From: an uncultured Opitutia bacterium
GTDB taxonomy: Bacteria > Verrucomicrobiota > Verrucomicrobiae > Opitutales > MB11C04
Length of the DNA stretch: 26,632 bases
NCBI GenBank assembly: GCA_913048545.1
Contig: CAJWWH010000013.1
Location: 1 to 26,632 of the forward strand
Reading direction: 5' to 3'
Shown piece by piece: positions 6,968 to 16,244 of this stretch (position 1 is the first letter of the stretch; each line of letters opens with the position of its first letter). The translations under genes and the position numbers were made by a program. The notes below the pieces were generated by a model. It worked only from the letters and a program-made list of their open reading frames with translations. It did not search any database and had not been told where the DNA came from.

Positions 6968-7948
6968 ATGAAACACATTTTTAACGAAGTACACTACGAA
7001 CTTACCCGAAAAATTGCGGAGGGCGGAATGGGAATGGTTTACGAGGCAACTCAAAAAGGAATTGGCGGGTTCCGCAAAGTGGTTGCAATTAAGCTTATTC
7101 GCGAAGAATACTCGGCCATTGAGGAATTTCGGAATAATTTTATCGGAGAAGCCAAACTGGTTGCCGACTTGATCCACACCAATATTGTCCAAACCTATCA
7201 CCTAGGCAAAATCGGGGAACAATATTTCATGACCATGGAATTTGTCACGGGATGGAATTTGGAGGAATTCCTTGATCGGCATATTGAAACGGAACAATAC
7301 ATCCCCGCAGACTTAGCCGTTTTTATTGTGTCCCGGATTTGTCGGGGCTTGGGTTATGCTCATCGCAAAAAAGACTCGCAGGGAAGACTCCTCGGAATTG
7401 TGCACCGCGATGTGAACCCCAAGAACATTATGATTGCCCAGGAGGGTGATGTTAAACTGACTGACTTCGGAATCGCGAAGGCACTGGATTTAATGTACAA
7501 TAAGGAGGGCGATGTAATTGCGGGTAAGGATGAATATCTTTCGCCTGAGCAGGCAAGATGCGAGGTGACTGATCATCGGGCCGATCTCTTCTGCTGCGGC
7601 ATTGTAATGTCCGAACTCCTGCTTGGTTACAACCTTTTTGAAGCGTATGAGTCCGAGGACACAATTCGGAACATTCTCGAAATGGATGTTCCGCAATTTA
7701 AAGATATTCGTCCCGATATTGATATTCGGCTTGATAAAATTCTCCAAACTTCACTCAAGCGTGCCCGCGAAGAAAGATACCAATCCTCCGAGGAGATGCT
7801 CACCGAATTGGAAAGTTTCATTTACGGCGAGGGCTACGGTCCGACAAACGAAAAACTGGCCGCTTACATCTATGATGTTTTTGGAGAGGACGGGGAAAAT
7901 GCCGCCTTACGCTGGCATCGGGGCGAAACCCGATTTGCGGACAATTAA
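6968..7948 (+). CDS. Serine/threonine protein kinase, soluble Hanks type
   Basis: A 326-residue eukaryotic-type kinase. Visible are the Gly-rich loop [11 protein letters not shown] (17-27), the ATP-anchoring Lys42 in VAIK, the helix-C Glu61, the catalytic loop HRDVNPKN (146-153, base Asp148), DFG (166-168) and SPEQA in place of APE. The catalytic-loop Lys of HRDxKxxN is Asn150, and the usual activation-loop GT before xYxSPEQ reads [10 protein letters not shown], so the canonical regulatory Thr is missing. No transmembrane helix or sensor domain follows; the last 45 residues are a short acidic/basic tail, so the enzyme should be cytosolic. It ends 16 bases before rpoN, which suggests joint expression and possibly a role in controlling sigma-54-dependent transcription (inference). 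Substrate unknown. Confidence 0.92.
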   Translation: MKHIFNEVHYELTRKIAEGGMGMVYEATQKGIGGFRKVVAIKLIREEYSAIEEFRNNFIGEAKLVADLIHTNIVQTYHLGKIGEQYFMTMEFVTGWNLEEFLDRHIETEQYIPADLAVFIVSRICRGLGYAHRKKDSQGRLLGIVHRDVNPKNIMIAQEGDVKLTDFGIAKALDLMYNKEGDVIAGKDEYLSPEQARCEVTDHRADLFCCGIVMSELLLGYNLFEAYESEDTIRNILEMDVPQFKDIRPDIDIRLDKILQTSLKRAREERYQSSEEMLTELESFIYGEGYGPTNEKLAAYIYDVFGEDGENAALRWHRGETRFADN

Positions 7949-7964
7949 TTACTGATATCTCAAC

Positions 7965-9518
7965 ATGGCCATGCAATCTCAGGGTCTCCGTCAGGTTCAG
8001 AAGCAAACACAGAATTTAGTACTTGCTCCACAACTTCGGCAATCCCTTAAGATCTTACAGGTTCCTGCACTTGAATTGCGTTCTGCAATTTTGGAAGAAC
8101 TCCAGACCAACCCTCTTCTCGAAGAACTGGGCAACAATGATGAAAGTCTTGACGCCGAGGAAGTCGAACCCTCACCGGACGAAATCGAGGTCGAGAAAAT
8201 TGATGAATTCCCGGAAGAAATTACTCCGGAAGCGGAGGGAAAAGAAAAAACGACCGAAAAAGAAGGAGAAAGTGAAACTGAAATTCAGGACGAAGTTCAG
8301 GATCTTGATTTCTCAGACGAGTTTGCCGTTCTTAAAGAAATGGAAGAGGACATGCGGGAACACTACGAAAATGAATTCGATGGCGAGGCCAAGCTCGGAA
8401 ATACTGATGCCCAAGACAAAAGAAAGTTTTTCTTTGACTCCCTGACCTCTGAGGTTTCACTCCAGGAGCATTTGCTCGATCAGTTAAAATTAACTGAAAT
8501 TAATCAGAGCACCAGACAAGCAGTCGAATACCTGATCGGGAGTCTCGATGAAAACGGATTTCTCAATTCCAATCTTTCTGATATTTCCCTCCTCTCCAAT
8601 ATTCCCCTGGCCGACCTGCAGGAAGCACTGGCCACCCTGCAAACATTTGAGCCAATCGGAATTGCCTCCCTTGATCTTCAGGACTGCCTGCTCAGGCAGA
8701 TGGAGGCCCGCAATTGGCAGGAAACCGACCAGTTTACGATTGTGAAGGATTTCTTTCCGATGTTGGTCAGACGGAGGGTGCCAGAACTGTCCCGAAAACT
8801 TTCGCGGTCCACCGAGACAATTCACGAGGCCATTGAGAAAATAAGTGAGCTCGACCCCTCACCGGGAAAACGGTTTTCCGAAGATAATAACCAGTCCATT
8901 TCCGCAGACGCCACCGTTGAAAAGGTGGGTGATGAATGGGCAATCAGCTTGAACAACGATTTTATCCCCCGACTCAAAATTAACCGCACCTACAAGGAAC
9001 TCATCGCCAAAGGGGTTTTATCAAGTAAAGAGAAAGAGTATGTGCGTAACCAGATGAGGGCAGGAAAATTTCTGATCAGTTCGATCGATCAACGGCAGAA
9101 CACAATCGAACGAATCACCCGAAAAATTATTGAACGACAGTCCGGATTTTTTGAGGAGGGTTCGTCCAAGCTTAGGCCCATGACCATGTCCGAAGTGGCG
9201 GACTCGATCGAAGTCCATGAAACCACGGTTTCAAGAGCCATCGCCAACAAATTTATTAAAACTCCGCACGGTACTTTTCCGCTTAAATACTTTTTCACTC
9301 CCGGATACTCCGGTAAAGATGGTGACACAGTTTCCAACACCAGTGTAAAAGAGATTATTGGAGCAATTATCGAACAGGAAAATCCGACCAAGCCTTTAAG
9401 TGACCGAAAAATTGTTGACCTGCTCGCGGAAAAAGAGATCAAACTCGCCCGTCGGACTGTCGCAAAATACAGGGAGGAATTAGGAATCCCCCCCACTAAT
9501 CTCCGACGCCGATATTGA
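7965..9518 (+). CDS. rpoN: RNA polymerase sigma-54 factor
   Basis: A 517-residue sigma-54. The Gln/Leu-rich activator-interacting region I (about 1-50, with LAPQLRQSLKILQVP and LQTNPLLEEL) is followed by a strongly acidic linker (about 55-135), the core-binding domain, a helix-turn-helix (about 406-436, MSEVADSIEVHETTVSRAIA) and the promoter-recognising RpoN box ARRTVAKYRE at about 495-504. All parts needed to recognise -24/-12 promoters are intact. Either ATG 7965 or the ATG two codons later could be used; neither has a clear Shine-Dalgarno. The acidic linker is long, as in other slow-growing Gram-negatives. Transcribed together with the upstream kinase, and probably with the TsaB-like gene 40 bases downstream. 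No sigma-54 enhancer-binding activator is in the window. Confidence 0.96.
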   Translation: MAMQSQGLRQVQKQTQNLVLAPQLRQSLKILQVPALELRSAILEELQTNPLLEELGNNDESLDAEEVEPSPDEIEVEKIDEFPEEITPEAEGKEKTTEKEGESETEIQDEVQDLDFSDEFAVLKEMEEDMREHYENEFDGEAKLGNTDAQDKRKFFFDSLTSEVSLQEHLLDQLKLTEINQSTRQAVEYLIGSLDENGFLNSNLSDISLLSNIPLADLQEALATLQTFEPIGIASLDLQDCLLRQMEARNWQETDQFTIVKDFFPMLVRRRVPELSRKLSRSTETIHEAIEKISELDPSPGKRFSEDNNQSISADATVEKVGDEWAISLNNDFIPRLKINRTYKELIAKGVLSSKEKEYVRNQMRAGKFLISSIDQRQNTIERITRKIIERQSGFFEEGSSKLRPMTMSEVADSIEVHETTVSRAIANKFIKTPHGTFPLKYFFTPGYSGKDGDTVSNTSVKEIIGAIIEQENPTKPLSDRKIVDLLAEKEIKLARRTVAKYREELGIPPTNLRRRY

Positions 9519-9558
9519 GGAAAACTGAACGCCCAACCATAAACAGGGAAGTAGTTTA

Positions 9559-10233
9559 ATGTCTGCCGAGCAACAGGTCATGTCTTTTAAAAACCCACTT
9601 GTTCTTGATGTCTCCTCCCCCTGCGTCCAGGCAGGCATTGCCGGGGAGACTGGTTGGAGAAAAATCGTTGACTGCCCTGCCCCCCCGATGCAGGGAGTCT
9701 TTGAGTCAGTGACCCAATTAACCCGGGAGCTCAAAATCAGTGCGAATGAGATTGATGCGGTTTTTTTCTGCGCCGGACCGGGCTCAACCCTCGGGCTCCG
9801 TCTCGCACTGGCATTTGTAAAAACTTTGCAATGGCAAAGAAAAAATGATCTTCAACTCTTTTCCTATAATGCACTCGATCTTGCCTCTCAAATGATGGAT
9901 CCCCCTCCCCATTTTCTGCAGGCACCCTTTCGGATGGGTTGGCGAATTATACGGTCCTCCCCCGATGCGAACCCGATTGGCCAAAAAGAAATTTTAGAAA
10001 CGGAAGAAGCACTGAAAAAATTTCCTTCCAGCATTCACCTCGAAGACCCCAGAAAAAAATCCTCCGGCCCGCAGACCGAGAATTTTCTCCAGTACCAGTT
10101 GAAAAAAGTCCGCGGGCTTTCTGCTCTGCTCTCGGTTTCAGAACTCACCGAGAAACTTTCAATTTATTCTCCCCGTCCCCCGGAGTTTAAAAAATGGATT
10201 CCACAGATTCAATTTCTCTCTCCGGATGGATAG
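9559..10233 (+). CDS. tsaB: TsaB-like tRNA threonylcarbamoyladenosine accessory protein
   Basis: A 224-residue ASKHA-fold protein resembling TsaB (YeaZ), the scaffold that activates TsaD when t6A is made at tRNA position 37. Supporting motifs: N-terminal LVLDVSSPCVQAGI (14-27), the segment AGPGSTLGLRLALAFVKTL (72-90) equivalent to the family's GPGSFTGLR motif, and a C-terminal YSPRPPEFKKW. The interior is divergent: the usual aliDAR-evY motif of the middle strand is not recognisable (the region reads APFRMGWRIIRS), so it may be a degenerate or fast-evolving TsaB. I prefer ATG 9559, preceded by an AGGGAAG at 9 bases, though ATG 9580 is possible. Placed between rpoN and alr on the same strand. 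Confidence 0.72.
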   Translation: MSAEQQVMSFKNPLVLDVSSPCVQAGIAGETGWRKIVDCPAPPMQGVFESVTQLTRELKISANEIDAVFFCAGPGSTLGLRLALAFVKTLQWQRKNDLQLFSYNALDLASQMMDPPPHFLQAPFRMGWRIIRSSPDANPIGQKEILETEEALKKFPSSIHLEDPRKKSSGPQTENFLQYQLKKVRGLSALLSVSELTEKLSIYSPRPPEFKKWIPQIQFLSPDG

Positions 10234-10242
10234 GATGGCGTA

Positions 10243-11373
10243 TTGAAGGCACAACGCTGCTGGGCGGAAATCAACTTGGCCGCCCTGGAGAGGAACCTGC
10301 GGCTAATCCGTGACTCCCTCCCCCCCCATGTCCGTTATGTCTCCGTGGTCAAGGCTGACGCCTACGGTCACGGCATTCATCCCACTGCGTCCAGGTTAAT
10401 GCAAAGTGGAGTAGATTTGTTTGCAGTGGCCAATGTAAAGGAGGCTTCTGAAATCAGGGAAATTGCTACCGGATGGCCAATCCTTATTTTAGGCCCGCTC
10501 TTGGAGGAGGAAAATGAGGCATTACTGGAAATGGATTTAATTCCCACCCTGTCTTCCCTCACTGAACTTGAACGCCTGCGGGCGTTGTCGCACAAACACC
10601 AAAAAGTAATCCCTGCTCATTTGAAAATCGATACGGGGATGGGGCGGTACGGTATTTGGTGGGAAGATGCCATCGAACTGATAAATCAGATTCAACAAAG
10701 CCCTGAAATCAAACTCTGCGGAGCCCTTACCCATTTTGCCGAGGCCAGCGACCTCGAATACACCGCCAACCAACGGGGACACTTTTTGACAATTCTGCAA
10801 AAAACCCAAATCCACCGTCAGGCAGATTTTTGGGTGCACGCAGACAATTCATCCTCTCTTCGTTCCTTTGACCGCAAGGCAATCTTCAATGCCGTCCGTA
10901 TTGGGCTTCTCCAGTTTGGGGTATCCCCGCCTCAGGGCAGTATTTTGGCGGACGTTCCCGTTGAACCGGTTCTTTCCTTTCACGCCCGGCTGGCCATGAT
11001 TAAAAAATTACCGAAAGGAACCAGTTTAAGTTACGGTCGGCAATTTACCCTGAAGAAAGATTCCAGAATTGGTATTATCAGTGCCGGTTATGGTGATGCC
11101 ATTCCATTACCGTCCGGGAACCGGGCTTTTGGATTAGTCAATGGACAACCCTACCCTTTGGTGGGACGGATCACCATGGATCAGACATTGATCGATTTGA
11201 CCGAGGCACCTGCCGAGATCCAACTTGACCAAACAGTCACTCTGATCGGAAAGCAGGCAAAGGAGGAAATTTTACTCACTGAACTGGCCAGGCACGGACA
11301 AACCATACCCTGGGAACTGCTTTGCTCGATTACTAAAAGAGTTCCCCGGATTTACACCACAGTCCGGGAATAA
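10243..11373 (+). CDS. alr: Alanine racemase
   Basis: A 376-residue fold-type III PLP enzyme that makes D-alanine for peptidoglycan. Lys37 in VVKADAYGHG carries the cofactor; Tyr264 in SLSYGRQF is the second catalytic base; GYGDAIP and GRITMDQ (around 312) complete the family signatures. Start is TTG, preceded by AGGA with a 7-base spacer; the nearby ATG at 10235 leads to a stop after three codons. Only 9 bases separate it from the TsaB-like gene, so the two are probably one operon with rpoN. Its end is 6 bases from the end of the convergent acidic orphan gene. Confidence 0.95.
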   Translation: MKAQRCWAEINLAALERNLRLIRDSLPPHVRYVSVVKADAYGHGIHPTASRLMQSGVDLFAVANVKEASEIREIATGWPILILGPLLEEENEALLEMDLIPTLSSLTELERLRALSHKHQKVIPAHLKIDTGMGRYGIWWEDAIELINQIQQSPEIKLCGALTHFAEASDLEYTANQRGHFLTILQKTQIHRQADFWVHADNSSSLRSFDRKAIFNAVRIGLLQFGVSPPQGSILADVPVEPVLSFHARLAMIKKLPKGTSLSYGRQFTLKKDSRIGIISAGYGDAIPLPSGNRAFGLVNGQPYPLVGRITMDQTLIDLTEAPAEIQLDQTVTLIGKQAKEEILLTELARHGQTIPWELLCSITKRVPRIYTTVRE

Positions 11374-11379
11374 TGATCC

Positions 11380-11973
11380 TTAGGTGTCGAAGTTCTTTTC
11401 AATCGACTCAATAATATGGGATAATTGATTAATTGAATTGGACCGGTTATCATAAGCCTGCTGTCCATCCTCCGGACAACCGTAGGGTGAAACCCAACCC
11501 ATTCCATTTTTCTCATGTAAAGTATGCACCTCCGCCAACCAGGTTGAAATTTGCTTCAGATTAGCTAAAATACGATTTCCATCGCCTGGGGTTTCCAGTG
11601 GGTTTCCATAGGGTGCTTTACTGACCACTTTTCCCTCTGCATCCTTCGTTTCCTCCCATGCCAGTTCCGCCGTTTCACATGCTTCCCAAAAACGGATCTT
11701 GGCAAAATTAACACAACCCTCCGTGACTGCCAGGGCCATTGCTTCGATCTCAGGCATGGCCACTTCCGCAAATGTCTCTTCCTCCTCAGGCTCGAAAGAA
11801 TGTTCCGCCTGGATTAAGATTTGGGCCTTATCATCCAGTGCATCCGCAATTCCTTTAATCATTGAATAATTAATCTGAGACTTCAGATCTCCCTGTAACA
11901 TTAAATCAACTGCATCAAAATTGACTTCCTCATTCTCCCCAGACATTTCTTCCTGATTTGCTTCTTCACTCAT
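11380..11973 (-). CDS. Acidic hypothetical protein
   Basis: A 197-residue protein I do not recognise. The first 20 residues are nearly all Glu, Asn, Ser and Gln with no hydrophobic stretch, so it lacks a signal peptide and transmembrane helix and should be cytosolic. The middle (about 30-115) looks helical and acidic, with EPEEEETFAEVAMPEIEAMA followed by a Trp- and Cys-containing segment (KIRFWEACETAELAWEE). The rest contains AEVHTLHEKNGMGWVSPYG and a helical tail. No known catalytic motif stands out. Codon use resembles neighbouring genes, and the start ATG is preceded by no good Shine-Dalgarno. It is a monocistronic unit facing alr tail to tail; its promoter must lie in the 11974-12378 interval. 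Confidence 0.75.
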   Translation of the reverse strand: MSEEANQEEMSGENEEVNFDAVDLMLQGDLKSQINYSMIKGIADALDDKAQILIQAEHSFEPEEEETFAEVAMPEIEAMALAVTEGCVNFAKIRFWEACETAELAWEETKDAEGKVVSKAPYGNPLETPGDGNRILANLKQISTWLAEVHTLHEKNGMGWVSPYGCPEDGQQAYDNRSNSINQLSHIIESIEKNFDT

Positions 11974-12265
11974 AATTTCAATTGATCACCAATAATTCTT
12001 TTTCCGTCTTATGACAATTGGATTGTGGAAAAAATCTTTTTTCTTCTTTCCGTTCTGTAAGGTGTCCGCACCCCAGATGAAAAAATTTTCTTTTGCAAAT
12101 GATTAACCTTAAAAATAATTATTATAAATGTCATTTTCTGGGTTTCTCGGTATAATCTTAGGTGAAAGAATCTGAAACTGACAACCCGTTCGACGCAAAG
12201 CACCAAAGTACAACCTGTATTGAAGTTTTGAAAACCTCCATGGTCACAGAATTAAATACCGAAAA

Positions 12266-12294
12266 TTGACACAAAATTGTCATAATCATAATAA
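12266..12294 (+). promoter_or_regulatory. Promoter with overlapping palindrome upstream of the PSCyt gene
   Basis: Perfect -35 TTGACA at 12266-12271. A -10 can be read as CATAAT (12287-12292, 15-base spacer) or TAATAA (12289-12294, 17-base spacer). The -35 is part of an inverted repeat TGACA-N6-TGTCA (12267-12282), as expected for a repressor site. Transcription would start near 12300, leaving a leader of about 78 bases. Confidence 0.55.
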
Positions 12295-12331
12295 ATCAAG
12301 TTTTTTCTTGAACAGTGCATTGCTAATGTGT

Positions 12332-12346
12332 CCTAATCCGATTAGG
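12332..12346. promoter_or_regulatory. Perfect dyad CCTAATC-C-GATTAGG
   Basis: A 15-base perfect inverted repeat with one central base, 32 bases before the PSCyt start codon. A further GATTAG lies at 12357-12362, next to an AATC at 12349-12352. It sits within the predicted leader, downstream of the promoter, where a repressor would block elongation or initiation. No cognate regulator is in the window. Confidence 0.5.
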
Positions 12347-12378
12347 TCAATCTATTTGATTAGTATATTTTCACTACG

Positions 12379-15300
12379 ATGAATTTTTTAAATAAATTTA
12401 AATCCTCCCTTTTATTTATTCTAGCCTCCGCTTTTTTCTCAGTTGATCAGACTTACGGCAAAGCGGTTTCATTCAATCGTGACATTCGGCCAATATTATC
12501 CAGTAAATGTTTTTTCTGCCACGGTCCCTCAGAAAAATCAAGAAAGGCAAAACTTCGTCTCGATATTGAAGAGAATGCATTCCGGCAAAAAGACGGGCTC
12601 GCTGCCTTTGTTCGTACAAGTGTCGAAGACAGTGAGGCATGGCATCGCATTACTTCGGAGGATCCCGATGAGGTTATGCCTCCGCCAGAGTTTAAGAAGG
12701 AACTTACCAAAGCCGAAATTAATACAATTAAAGCATGGATTGAACAGGGTGCAAAATGGGAAGGACACTGGGCATTTATACCTGTACAGCAAACAAAAGA
12801 GCCCAAAACTGAACTGCCCCAATGGATTCGCAACCCGATCGATTCTTTTGTTCTTCGAACCCTGAATGATAAAAATCTCACTCCCTCCCCGGAAGCAGAC
12901 CGGAGAACGCTTATACGCAGAATTTACTTCGATTTAACCGGTCTTCCTCCCACCCCCGCTGAGATTAATGATTTCATATTGGATCATACACCCAACGCTT
13001 TTGAAAAAATAGTGGATCGCTTACTGGATTCGGATGCATATGCCGAGCGTATGACCCTCGTATGGATGGATGCCGCTCGGTATGGGGACACTTCAGTGTT
13101 TCATGACGACGGTCCCCGCGATATGTGGCCCTGGCGCGACTGGATTCTCAATGCATACAAAAACAACATGCCCTTTGATCAATTTACGATCGAACAATTA
13201 GCCGGCGACCTGCTCTCCAATCCGACTGATGCTCAAAAAATTGCCTCCGGATTTAACCGAAATCATGCAACCACGGATGAAGGCGGTGTGATTGCCGAGG
13301 AATTTCGGGTGGAATATGTGGTCGACCGGGTCAAAACCACCGGGAATGTCTGGATGGGACTGACCATGGAGTGTGCCCAATGCCACGACCATAAATATGA
13401 TCCCATTTCGCAGGAGGAATATTTTAAATTCTATGCTTTCTACAATAATAATGCCGACCCGGGAATGCAAACCAGGAAAGGAAACACGGCTCCCATAGTC
13501 GAGGTGATAACTACGGAGAGAAAAAAACAGCTTTCGGAAGCAAACGAGGAATTGGAAAAAGCCGTCACGGCTTTGCAGGATAGGCGAAAAGAGTCTATCC
13601 AATCATTTGATCTTTGGAGAGAAAAAACAATAAAGGATTTGAAGCAAAACCCTGACTTACTGGAGCCACAGGGATTGATCGCTTACCTTCCGTTTGACCA
13701 GTTAAATTTTGAGACAAATTCAACGGCCCAGGGGAATCAAATAAAAACTTCCTGCAAACTTCATCAATCCCCAAAATCAGTAAAACAGGCAAAGTTTTCC
13801 GGAGGTATCAAAATTGAAAATAACGCATTTGCAGAGTTACCCAATTTTGGAGATTTCGAACACGACCAAGCTTTTACTATGAGTGCCTGGATTAAAACCT
13901 CAGTCCAAGACTTGGGAGGCGCAATCTTAGGTAAAATGAATGAGGGTAATAAGCACCGTGGGTATGACCTGTGGATGGACAAAGGGCGCATAGGAACTCA
14001 CATTGTCCATGCGTGGCCGGATAATGCCCTCAAAGTTGTTTCCAAAAAAAGGATTCCGATTAACAAATGGGTTCACCTCTGTGTGTCTTACAGCGGAAAG
14101 AGAAATCCGGGTGCTGTGGAAATTTATATCGACGGTGCAAAACAGGAAAAAGTAACCGCGATGAATACCCTCAAGGCAAAGACAATCAAAACTGACAAAC
14201 CATTTCGTATTGGCCGTCGTTTCAAATCTGCCCATCTAAACGGCACTGAAATTGATGATGTCCGAGTGTACAACCGCAACCTTTCCCAAGAAGAGATTAA
14301 GACTATCATGTCTCTTCCGTACAGCACTTCTCCTGAGCCTGCCGGATTAACCAGCGGATTAAACTTTGATTTATTTGAAGGGAATAAAACCAGGGACTTA
14401 GCCAATCCAAACGAAAATTTTGTTCTTCATGGTCTGGCTAAGCAGACACAACTTGGCCAATTGCGGAATGGTTTTAAAATTGAAAAAAATGGATTCCTTG
14501 AATCCAAAACCGTGGGTATCCTCGAGCATAATCAGTCTTTCTCATGGTCCTTATGGATCAAGACTCCCCATAACCTCACCGGTGCAATCCTCAGTAAGAT
14601 GGATGAATCCCAAAAGCATCGGGGCTATGACATTTGGCTTGAAGGTGGAAAAGTGGGTATGCACCTAGTGAACGAATTTCCTGCCAACGCCCTTAAAGCT
14701 GTGACTAAAAAACCAATCCCAACCAATCAATGGCATCACCTGACCATTACCTACAACGGTAAGAATACAGGCAGTGGATTAAAGGTTTTCCTGAATGGCA
14801 AAAATCAACCCTTGCAGGTGACTCATGACACTCTTTCCCAAACGATTTCCACCTCCAAAACCTTTCGCATTGGTCGTCGTTTTAACGGAGGTTCCACAAA
14901 CGGCCTAGAAATGGATGAACTCCGGCTTTACTCCCGGGTGCTTACTGGCCCCGAGATTGAACGACTGGGCTACATCGATCCGATTCTTCCCTTGTTACAA
15001 GAGGAGTCAAATAGTGTTAATCCTGCCCAGCGGAGTCTACTTGTCGATTACTACCTGAACCGCCACGAACCGGGCTACAAAGGAATCCTCGCTACGGTCA
15101 CACAAAAGAGGAAAGATTTGAATCAACTCAAGGGCCAAAAACTCACCTCGATGATCATGGGGGATAATCCGGCAAATAAAATGCGTAAAACTTATGTTCT
15201 CATGCGTGGACAGTATGCATCCCCGGACAAATCAAAAGAAATTCACCCCAATACACCCGCTTTTCTTCCCCCCATGGAAAAAGAGTTACCCAAAAATCGG

Positions 15301-16239
15301 CTTGGATTAGCCAAATGGTTAATGGATAAAGACCACCCGCTGACCGCAAGAGTTACCGTAAACCGGTACTGGCAGACCATTTTTGGGCGTCCGCTTGTGT
15401 CCACTCCGGGTGACTTTGGCTCACAGGGCAGTTGGCCCACCCACCCCGACCTTCTGACCTGGTTGGCTAAAGATTTTATTGATAATCAATGGAATGTAAA
15501 AAGAACCATCAAACAAATGGTCATGAGTTCCACCTACCGCCAGTCTTCGGAGACACGTCCGGTTCATTTGGATAAAGATCCGGTAAACTTATACCATGCA
15601 CGGGCTCCCCGCTTTCGTCTCATGGGAGAATTTGTCCGGGATAACGCTCTTTCCATAAGCGGTCTGCTTAACCCTGCTTTCGGCGGTCCAGGAGTCAAAC
15701 CATACCAGCCACCGGGGTTATGGAATGAAGTTTCCTTAAATGGTGGACGCAGATTTGTACGCGACAACGGAGATAAGCTGTACCGTCGAAGTATGTACAC
15801 TTATTGGAAACGTTCAGCGCCTCACCCCGGAATGATGGCGTTTGACACACCCACCCGTGAGACCTGTACGCTGCAAAGACAACGCACCAATACTCCCATG
15901 CAGGCTTTAGTAACCCTGAACGACGAACAGTTTGTCGAAGCATCAAGGGCGTTTGCTGAGCGGATTCTCAAAAGCCCGGCAACATCTTTCCCGGATCGTT
16001 TGGACTGGGCATTCGAACTGGCAACCGGGCATCCTGCAGACTCAATTAGAAAGGAAGTACTGAAGGATGCCTATTCTTTCCAGAGTAAAATGTTCGGGGA
16101 AGAACCGAAACGGGCCGACGATTTATTAAAAATTGGTGAAACTCAAAGAGATTCATCGATCCCTCCCCAAGAGCACGCAACCTGGACTGTCCTGGCTTCC
16201 ATGATCCTCAACTTAGACGAAACCTTAAACCGAGAGTAA
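12379..16239 (+). CDS. PSCyt1-DUF1549-LamG-LamG-DUF1553 secreted cytochrome-like protein
   Basis: A 1286-residue exported protein. Signal peptide about 1-27; planctomycete cytochrome domain (about 30-130) with the haem motif CFFCH at 44-48; DUF1549 (about 145-360) with a second Cxx[14 protein letters not shown], at 332-336; a helical linker; two tandem LamG/concanavalin-like domains (about 433-650 and 657-868); and DUF1553 (about 934-1270), with [14 protein letters not shown] and [11 protein letters not shown]. Such proteins abound in Planctomycetes and Verrucomicrobia, usually next to DUF1501 as here (5 bases away), and are thought to work outside the cytoplasm, perhaps in oxidative polysaccharide use; the reaction is unproven. 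The LamG pair may bind glycans. Both LamGs share KHRGYD and FRIGRRF, so they arose by internal duplication. Confidence 0.92.
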   Translation: MNFLNKFKSSLLFILASAFFSVDQTYGKAVSFNRDIRPILSSKCFFCHGPSEKSRKAKLRLDIEENAFRQKDGLAAFVRTSVEDSEAWHRITSEDPDEVMPPPEFKKELTKAEINTIKAWIEQGAKWEGHWAFIPVQQTKEPKTELPQWIRNPIDSFVLRTLNDKNLTPSPEADRRTLIRRIYFDLTGLPPTPAEINDFILDHTPNAFEKIVDRLLDSDAYAERMTLVWMDAARYGDTSVFHDDGPRDMWPWRDWILNAYKNNMPFDQFTIEQLAGDLLSNPTDAQKIASGFNRNHATTDEGGVIAEEFRVEYVVDRVKTTGNVWMGLTMECAQCHDHKYDPISQEEYFKFYAFYNNNADPGMQTRKGNTAPIVEVITTERKKQLSEANEELEKAVTALQDRRKESIQSFDLWREKTIKDLKQNPDLLEPQGLIAYLPFDQLNFETNSTAQGNQIKTSCKLHQSPKSVKQAKFSGGIKIENNAFAELPNFGDFEHDQAFTMSAWIKTSVQDLGGAILGKMNEGNKHRGYDLWMDKGRIGTHIVHAWPDNALKVVSKKRIPINKWVHLCVSYSGKRNPGAVEIYIDGAKQEKVTAMNTLKAKTIKTDKPFRIGRRFKSAHLNGTEIDDVRVYNRNLSQEEIKTIMSLPYSTSPEPAGLTSGLNFDLFEGNKTRDLANPNENFVLHGLAKQTQLGQLRNGFKIEKNGFLESKTVGILEHNQSFSWSLWIKTPHNLTGAILSKMDESQKHRGYDIWLEGGKVGMHLVNEFPANALKAVTKKPIPTNQWHHLTITYNGKNTGSGLKVFLNGKNQPLQVTHDTLSQTISTSKTFRIGRRFNGGSTNGLEMDELRLYSRVLTGPEIERLGYIDPILPLLQEESNSVNPAQRSLLVDYYLNRHEPGYKGILATVTQKRKDLNQLKGQKLTSMIMGDNPANKMRKTYVLMRGQYASPDKSKEIHPNTPAFLPPMEKELPKNRLGLAKWLMDKDHPLTARVTVNRYWQTIFGRPLVSTPGDFGSQGSWPTHPDLLTWLAKDFIDNQWNVKRTIKQMVMSSTYRQSSETRPVHLDKDPVNLYHARAPRFRLMGEFVRDNALSISGLLNPAFGGPGVKPYQPPGLWNEVSLNGGRRFVRDNGDKLYRRSMYTYWKRSAPHPGMMAFDTPTRETCTLQRQRTNTPMQALVTLNDEQFVEASRAFAERILKSPATSFPDRLDWAFELATGHPADSIRKEVLKDAYSFQSKMFGEEPKRADDLLKIGETQRDSSIPPQEHATWTVLASMILNLDETLNRE

Positions 16240-16244
16240 TCCAA

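Larger units (their letters stand above)
11974..12378. other. 405-base non-coding interval between divergent genes
   Basis: AT-rich DNA separating the acidic orphan gene (minus) from the giant PSCyt gene (plus). It contains a plus-strand promoter with a palindrome over the -35 element (12266-12294), a perfect 7-bp dyad at 12332-12346, and a third copy of its GATTAG half at 12357-12362. No tRNA, rRNA or convincing small-RNA gene is visible, and no coding frame has supportable content. Confidence 0.6.

Noticed and set aside
8023..8445. Plus-strand frame of 140 codons within rpoN
   Set aside because: A +1 shadow of the acidic linker, giving Lys/Arg-rich nonsense.
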